From Sphingomonas sp. (GTDB lineage: Bacteria; Pseudomonadota; Alphaproteobacteria; Sphingomonadales; Sphingomonadaceae): a DNA stretch of 28,436 bases. The notes under the pieces were generated by a model that saw only the letters and a program-made list of their open reading frames with translations, searched no databases and was not told the DNA's origin. Position 1 is the stretch's first letter, and each line of letters starts with the position of its first letter. Both the position numbers and the translations under genes were made by a program. Shown one piece after another: positions 24,462 through 28,436 of this stretch. The DNA is taken from assembly GCA_019747165.1 (NCBI GenBank), contig JAIERC010000003.1, forward strand, positions 1 to 28,436, written 5' to 3'.

Positions 24462-26318
24462 ATGGGCGAAGCATTTGATTTCATCGTCGTAGGTGGCGGG
24501 TCGGCAGGTGCAGTCATCGCCGCGCGGCTTTCTGAAGACCCTGACATCCGAGTCGCCCTCATCGAAGCAGGAGGTCGCCCGCCCGAACGCGAGTTGATGC
24601 CTGCCGCCTGTGCCAGCCTGCAACTCGATCCCGAGACTGATTGGATGTTCTGGGCCGATCCGGGAAAGGCCGGGTTGGGCATGAAGGGTCGGCGCATGCG
24701 AACGCCGCGCGGCAAGATGCTCGGCGGATCATCCGGCATCAATTACATGGTCTGGGTGCGCGGCCATCCGCAAGATTTTGACCATTGGGCCGAAATAGGC
24801 GCACACGGCTGGGACTATGCTGCCGTCTTGCCTGCCTTCAAGCGGATGGAAGACTTAGCCCTCAGCAACGAAATTGCCATTGATCAGGACGCGCACGGGA
24901 CCGGCGGGCCGGTTGGTGTCGCCGTGCGATCGCCCATGATTCCCGCGACCCGCCAGTTTGTCGCTGCGGCAGAGGCGGCGGGCATCCCGCGTGGTGATTA
25001 CAATGGCCGAGATCGTCTGAATCCGGCCGGTGTTTCATCGGCGCACCAGACCAACACTCGCAATGGCCGACGGTCAAGCACCTATCACGCCTATCTGGAG
25101 GGTGAAGCCGAAGCGCGGCCCAACCTGACCATCATCACCGGCGCCCATGTGATGCGCCTGATGCTTGACGGAGAGGGCGACGCGCTGACTGCCACTGGTA
25201 TTGAATACTGCGATGCGACCGGTGCCAGCCAGGCCGTGCATGCCAGCCGCGAGGTCATCTTGAGCGCGGGCGCGATCGGCTCGCCGCATCTCCTGATGCT
25301 GTCTGGCATTGGCCCGCGCCGGGAGCTCGAGGCTGCCGAGGTCGTCTGCCGACATGACCTGCCCGACGTCGGCAAGCACATGAGGGATCATCCCTTTGTG
25401 CCGATGACCTTCCATGCCCCCGGCCTTGGGGTGCCACTGAACGAGATCGGACTATCGATGGGGCCGGATGTGCTGCGCGCACCCGGAGGGCCATTGCCGG
25501 TTGACCCAGCCGATGACGTGCATCTGAGCGGGGAACTTACCGATCTCAAGGGCGAAGCGGAGCGTCGACTTGACGAATGGCAGTCCACTGGCAGTGGCCT
25601 TGTTTCCTCATCATGGAACGATGCCAGCGCCTTTTTCTCGACTGGCCTCGGTGCCCGTTACAGCCATGATGTCCAGATCAGTTTCATGGCCGGCGGCGTG
25701 GACGTCGGTCTGATCGACAACCAGCTCAACATGGACACGGCGATGTACGCAAAGGATGCCGAAACGGCCCTCGGCGCGGCGGCGGAAAATGTCTATCTGA
25801 TCGTCCAGCTTCAATTGCCGCGCAGCGCGGGCGAGATCGTGCTGCAAAGCACCGACCCGTTCGTGCCGCCCGTCATCAACATGAATTACTATGCCGATCC
25901 GCTTGATCTGAAGGTTATGGCAGCGGCGATGCGGCGGTCGCTCGACATCATGGCGCATTGGCCGGGTGTCGACCGGCCCAGTGCCTGGATCGCCCCGCCT
26001 GATCTGGCCCGCAAGCATGGCCATGTGGCCGGGGAAGCGCCCAGCGATGCGTTGCTTGAAAACACCGCGCTGCATTTCTCGCACACAACATATCATATCA
26101 GCTGCACCTGCGGGATTGGGCGAGTCGTCGATCCGCGCCTACGCGTCTTCGGTGTGAAAAATCTGCGCGTCGCGGATGCCAGCGTCATGCCTGAGATTAC
26201 CAGCGGCAACATCAATGCCGTCGCTATCATGATTGGCGAGCGGGCAGCGGAGATGATCGCAATGGATCATGGGGTGCGATTGCGGCAGATAACGCACCCC
26301 AAGGCACCGTCTGCATGA
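24462..26318 (+). CDS. GMC-family FAD-dependent oxidoreductase (choline dehydrogenase-like)
   Basis: A 618-residue flavoenzyme of the glucose-methanol-choline family, which oxidises primary or secondary alcohols. It has the N-terminal FAD Rossmann motif IVVGGGSAGAVIAARLSE, the GMC signatures TPRGKMLGGSSGINYMVWVRG and GAIGSPHLLMLSGIGPR, and a C-terminal active site with His545 in TTYHISCTCGIGRVVDP. The second-site Asn is in SGNINAVAIMIGERAAEMI (N583 or N585). The usual HPVGTC motif is altered to HISCTC. It is somewhat longer than the usual 530-560 residues because of an insert around residues 325-440. Its stop overlaps the start of the thioesterase (ATGA), so the two are translationally coupled. 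The alcohol substrate is unknown. Confidence 0.93.
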   Translation: MGEAFDFIVVGGGSAGAVIAARLSEDPDIRVALIEAGGRPPERELMPAACASLQLDPETDWMFWADPGKAGLGMKGRRMRTPRGKMLGGSSGINYMVWVRGHPQDFDHWAEIGAHGWDYAAVLPAFKRMEDLALSNEIAIDQDAHGTGGPVGVAVRSPMIPATRQFVAAAEAAGIPRGDYNGRDRLNPAGVSSAHQTNTRNGRRSSTYHAYLEGEAEARPNLTIITGAHVMRLMLDGEGDALTATGIEYCDATGASQAVHASREVILSAGAIGSPHLLMLSGIGPRRELEAAEVVCRHDLPDVGKHMRDHPFVPMTFHAPGLGVPLNEIGLSMGPDVLRAPGGPLPVDPADDVHLSGELTDLKGEAERRLDEWQSTGSGLVSSSWNDASAFFSTGLGARYSHDVQISFMAGGVDVGLIDNQLNMDTAMYAKDAETALGAAAENVYLIVQLQLPRSAGEIVLQSTDPFVPPVINMNYYADPLDLKVMAAAMRRSLDIMAHWPGVDRPSAWIAPPDLARKHGHVAGEAPSDALLENTALHFSHTTYHISCTCGIGRVVDPRLRVFGVKNLRVADASVMPEITSGNINAVAIMIGERAAEMIAMDHGVRLRQITHPKAPSA

Positions 26319-26749
26319 CACTGCCAAATCTGCCACCCGACGACCTGTTTCCGGTGACGCAGGACAGTGCGCAGGCCCTTTTCGACTGGGTCTATGCGCC
26401 GTGGGTCAAGGATCTGGGCCTGACCGATTTTGTCGTACGTGAAGGCTTTTGCGCGATGCGGCTGCCGCTGGGTGATCATCTCAAATTCTTCTCGGGCGCA
26501 GTGTGCGGACAGGCGCTGATGGCGGGGATCGATACCGTTGCCAGCATGGCGGTGGCGACCAGCCCGCGCCTCGGCAAGGGCACCATTTATCAGCACACGC
26601 ACTTCCTGCGCCCCGCTGCGAATGATGACTTTCTGATCGAAGCCACCGTCAAACGCTTTGGCAAGGCGAGTGCTTATGTCGATTGCAGCGTGGCCTTTGT
26701 TGGATCGCGCGAACTGGTGGCGCATGCCGTGCTGGAGTTTGCGTTCTAG
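26315..26749 (+). CDS. PaaI-like hotdog-fold thioesterase
   Basis: A 144-residue hotdog-fold protein resembling PaaI-type acyl-CoA thioesterases. The core helix segment FFSGAVCGQALMAGIDTVASMAVATSPRLGKGTIYQHTHFLRPA has the expected helix-then-strand pattern. VDCSVAFVGSRELVAHAVLEFAF gives the last strands. The canonical HGG(x)xxxLaD catalytic motif is poorly conserved: the helix reads SGAVCGQALMAGID, with an acidic residue at its end. It could be an acyl-CoA hydrolase that clears CoA esters, or a dehydratase-like relative. It is the middle gene of the GMC-thioesterase-SDR operon, overlapping the GMC stop by four bases and 11 bases before the SDR. Confidence 0.8.
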   Translation: MTLPNLPPDDLFPVTQDSAQALFDWVYAPWVKDLGLTDFVVREGFCAMRLPLGDHLKFFSGAVCGQALMAGIDTVASMAVATSPRLGKGTIYQHTHFLRPAANDDFLIEATVKRFGKASAYVDCSVAFVGSRELVAHAVLEFAF

Positions 26750-26760
26750 GGAGAAAGTCG

Positions 26761-27534
26761 ATGACCGATTTTACGGGCAAAGTTTTTTTGATTACCGGCG
26801 CTACATCGGGTCTCGGCGCAACGGCAGCGATCCAGCTGGCGGGCAAGGGCGCGAAGGTTGCGATTACCGGACGGCGAGACGAGCAAGGCAATGCTGTGCT
26901 CGATAGGATCAAGGCCGCAGGCGGCGAAGGCTTGTTCATCAAGACCGACGTCACTGTCCGCGCCGATGTCGAGGCGATGGTCGCCAGAACGGTCGATCGG
27001 TTCGGGCGGCTCGACGGCGCGGTTAACAATGCCGGTGTCGCTGCCGGGGTTTTCACCCCGATCGCTGATTTCGCCGACGAGGATTGGCACGCCTCGATCG
27101 ATACCAACCTCACGGCCGTGTTCATGGGCATGAAATTCCAGATTCCAGCGATGCTGGCGAGCGGCGGCGGATCGATCGTCAACATTTCATCCATCTACGG
27201 CACCGTTGGCGGCGACATTGGCAATTGCGGCTATGTTGCAAGCAAATGGGGGGTCATCGGCCTCACCAAAACGGCGGCGATCGATTACGCCCGGCAGGGT
27301 ATCAGGGTGAATGCCGTGTGCCCCGGCTACTGCCATTCGGAAATGGTCGACCCCTATGCCGAAGCCGATCCGGCATTGTTCGAAAAGCTGCTCGAGCGCT
27401 ATACCGCGACCGGCCAAATGGGAGAATCCCATGTTATCGCCGACGCGATCGAATTCCTGCTGTCCGACCAGTCGAGCTTTGTCAGCGGCGCGGCAATACC
27501 CGTGCAGGGTGGCGAGCACTCACGGTTGTACTGA
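26761..27534 (+). CDS. Short-chain dehydrogenase/reductase (SDR)
   Basis: A 257-residue classical SDR. The NAD(P)-binding motif is TGATSGLGATAA near residues 13-24. NNAG follows DGAVNNAGVAAG, and the catalytic residues are S144 in NISSIYG, Y158 and K162 in YVASK. NAVCPGYCHSEM and the tail FVSGAAIPVQGGEHSRLY are standard. The ATG at 26761 has GGGAGAAAG just upstream; an upstream TTG at 26683 would overlap the thioesterase and is rejected. It is third in its operon and probably oxidises or reduces an intermediate of the GMC pathway. The acidic D in the ITGRRDEQG region does not settle NAD versus NADP preference; the RR is more like NADP-binding members. Confidence 0.94.
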   Translation: MTDFTGKVFLITGATSGLGATAAIQLAGKGAKVAITGRRDEQGNAVLDRIKAAGGEGLFIKTDVTVRADVEAMVARTVDRFGRLDGAVNNAGVAAGVFTPIADFADEDWHASIDTNLTAVFMGMKFQIPAMLASGGGSIVNISSIYGTVGGDIGNCGYVASKWGVIGLTKTAAIDYARQGIRVNAVCPGYCHSEMVDPYAEADPALFEKLLERYTATGQMGESHVIADAIEFLLSDQSSFVSGAAIPVQGGEHSRLY

Positions 27535-27943
27535 TCACTTGGTGCCGGAATCGGTGGGGATCAGATTGGCATGGAGTGCCGCAGTATAATCGTCCGCTTT
27601 CGGGATTGTCCGAAACGGTCTTGGCGGACGCCAATTAGGGGACTTCCTGCCCGGCCGTTTCTGAATAAGCGGACCGGCAGCTGTCGACAACTTGCCCGCC
27701 GAAACCGGACTGACCGAAAAGTCCCAACCGCCGCCATTCGGGATGGCGCAACAACGGCGACGTCAGCGGCAGCTTTCGGGGTCGACCGAGATCGCTTTAC
27801 CACCAAGTGGAGGGCGATTGTTGTCTGTCCGAGCCAATGGATGGCACAGCGACGGACCCCACCGGCAAGTCGGCACCATCCGGGTGAGATGTCGCGCCCA
27901 ATCCTCGGACTTCGCTAGATCCCATTATGCGATCTCAGCCGTA

Positions 27944-28138
27944 TCACGAGCGGCGCCCCATGGCTTGAATTGGCATAATCCGAACAATACGGTCCGCAAC
28001 GGCGATCGAAGACGTGAGGAAAATCGCGACCATCGATCGCTCAAACGTTTCGAACGCTTCCCAGATGTGCTCGGCGCGAAAGCTGTCTTCGGCGAAGATC
28101 ACGGCCTTATAGTTGTCATCGTCGTAATGGAGGGCCAT
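27944..28138 (-). CDS. Hypothetical 64-residue protein
   Basis: An open frame of 64 codons from an ATG, with a plausible protein-like composition (DDDNYKAVIFAEDSFRAEH). It has no recognised domain and no ribosome-binding site, and it lies in a degraded margin. It may be a remnant or a chance frame. Confidence is low. Confidence 0.2.
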   Translation of the reverse strand: MALHYDDDNYKAVIFAEDSFRAEHIWEAFETFERSMVAIFLTSSIAVADRIVRIMPIQAMGRRS

Positions 28139-28149
28139 TTAGCACACCA

Positions 28150-28300
28150 TCAGGCGTCTTCCACCGGCGCATTGACGGGCACGATCGTCCTGCCCTTGTT
28201 TGGATCATATCGTCCGGCACCGACGGTCTTGAGGGCCAGGGCTTCCTATAGGTGCTGGGTATTGAACCACGGCCATGATGCGTTCCGCCCGGCGAGTGCC
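28150..28300 (-). pseudogene. C-terminal fragment of an unidentified gene
   Basis: On the minus strand a frame reads ASWPWFNTQHL, a TAG stop at about 28249-28247, then EALALKTVGAGRYDPNKGR and TIVPVNAPVEDA before its final stop at 28150. The coding-like text on both sides of an in-frame stop suggests a decayed gene. I do not recognise the family. Confidence 0.3.
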
Positions 28301-28330
28301 CTGGTACATATGTACCAGCCGAACACTGCG
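28301..28330. repeat. Island-end repeat, right copy (perfect palindrome)
   Basis: It consists of CTGGTACATATGTACCAG (18-base perfect palindrome, 28301-28318) followed by CCGAACACTGCG. It is the same orientation as the left copy at 13059-13089 and 47 bases inside the right tRNA repeat. Confidence 0.6.
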
Positions 28331-28343
28331 TAAAACCCAAACA

Positions 28344-28375
28344 AAAACCCCGGAAACCTAGGTTTCCGGGGTTTT
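28344..28375 (-). terminator. Strong terminator behind tRNA-Val, perfect 32-base palindrome
   Basis: A perfect self-complementary 32-base sequence: AAAACCCCGGAAACC, centre TA, then its complement. It can form a long GC-rich hairpin ending in a T run in either direction. It lies three bases beyond the tRNA repeat. Because the island sits on this side of the tRNA, this terminator was brought by the island and replaces the original one now at 12885-12919. Confidence 0.85.
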
Positions 28376-28377
28376 CG

Positions 28378-28426
28378 GTGGTGGGCGTGGCAAGGATTGA
28401 ACTTGCGACCCCTGCGATGTCAACAC
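28378..28426 (-). repeat. Right attachment-site repeat within tRNA-Val
   Basis: 49 bases identical to 12921-12969. It runs from one base past CCA through the T arm and anticodon loop to three bases into the 5' anticodon stem. Identity ends there: past 28426 the tRNA continues, while the left copy diverges. The crossover probably fell in the anticodon-to-T-arm region. Confidence 0.88.
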
Positions 28427-28436
28427 AGTGCTCTAC
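28379..28436 (-). tRNA. tRNA-Val(GAC), 5' end outside window
   Basis: On the minus strand the visible part runs from the 3' D-stem strand to CCA. The anticodon arm is CTGTG-TTGACAT-CGCAG, with anticodon GAC (28419-28421) for valine. A five-base variable loop, T arm GCAAG-TTCAATC-CTTGC, acceptor strand CACGCCC, discriminator A and encoded CCA (28381-28379) follow. The stems pair properly. The 5' acceptor strand and most of the D arm are beyond the edge, so completeness is inferred. Confidence 0.88.

Larger units (their letters stand above)
27535..28300. other. Right island margin: gene-poor, degraded
   Basis: About 770 bases with no intact gene. It holds the 13-base stretch shared with 21168-21180. 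A 64-codon minus-strand frame runs 28138-27944 (begins MALHYDDDNYKAVIF) with no ribosome site and no family I recognise. Just upstream of it is a broken C-terminal fragment (28150-28300). It looks like the decayed remains of island genes beside the attachment site. Confidence 0.4.
12921..28426. mobile_element. Putative genomic island inserted in tRNA-Val(GAC), integrase decayed
   Basis: The region is bounded by exact 49-base direct repeats of a tRNA 3' half. The tRNA at the right boundary continues intact to the window edge, so the island lies downstream of its 3' end, as expected. A palindromic repeat occurs just inside each boundary. An integrase-like N-terminal fragment lies at 13143-13280. 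Cargo: pilus operon, two-component system, MarR/MFS pair, TauD-type dioxygenase, and GMC-thioesterase-SDR operon. No intact recombinase, replication or conjugation gene is visible, so it is probably fixed. The 5' part of the right tRNA lies outside the window and is assumed, not seen. Confidence 0.75.

Noticed and set aside
1..28436. CRISPR array, rRNA genes or intact insertion sequence
   Set aside because: No regularly spaced repeats, rRNA sequence or complete transposase was seen on either strand.

Overview
The window looks like chromosomal DNA of a sphingomonad-type alphaproteobacterium. The evidence is high GC, a FecI/FecR pair with an STN-type TonB receptor, a DUF4402 pilin with its own chaperone and usher, and frequent GTG/TTG starts. 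No species can be named from the sequence alone.

Layout. (1) 1-3305, minus strand: an operon of an N-acyl-D-amino-acid deacylase-type amidohydrolase, a nitroreductase and a nitronate monooxygenase that runs off the left edge. A phytanoyl-CoA-dioxygenase-family gene (3557-4339) is divergent from it. (2) 4583-10931, minus strand: a NodS-like methyltransferase, then a tightly packed run of GT2 glycosyltransferase, ChbG/HpnK-type deacetylase, FecI-type sigma factor, FecR anti-sigma factor and STN-type TonB-dependent receptor. Glycan-modifying enzymes therefore appear to be co-transcribed with a cell-surface signalling and uptake system. (3) 11303-12259: a multi-pass membrane protein, followed by a 5'-truncated, frameshifted hipA remnant. 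(4) 12921-28426: an apparent genomic island of about 15.4 kb. Its two boundaries are exact 49-bp copies of the 3' half of a tRNA-Val(GAC) gene. The right copy belongs to the tRNA entering the right edge of the window; the left copy is an orphan tRNA end.

The island carries a minimal chaperone-usher pilus operon (DUF4402 pilin, chaperone, usher; 13454-17484, minus). A hybrid sensor kinase and LuxR-type response regulator (17828-20892) are divergent from it. Next come a MarR repressor with an MFS exporter (21511-23186), a TauD-type dioxygenase (minus), and an operon of a GMC oxidoreductase, a PaaI-like thioesterase and an SDR (24462-27534). Both ends are gene-poor. A roughly 30-bp palindrome-containing repeat lies just inside each boundary, and a fragment resembling an integrase N-terminus lies at the left end. 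No intact integrase is visible, so the island is probably immobile.

How the genes work together (inference). The kinase/regulator pair probably controls the pilus operon through two similar GAAA-centred dyads in the shared 343-bp spacer. MarR probably controls itself and the exporter through a palindrome in its promoter and a second copy inside the start of the exporter gene. The FecIR-receptor set may sense or import a ligand related to what the upstream glycosyltransferase, deacetylase and methyltransferase make or modify.
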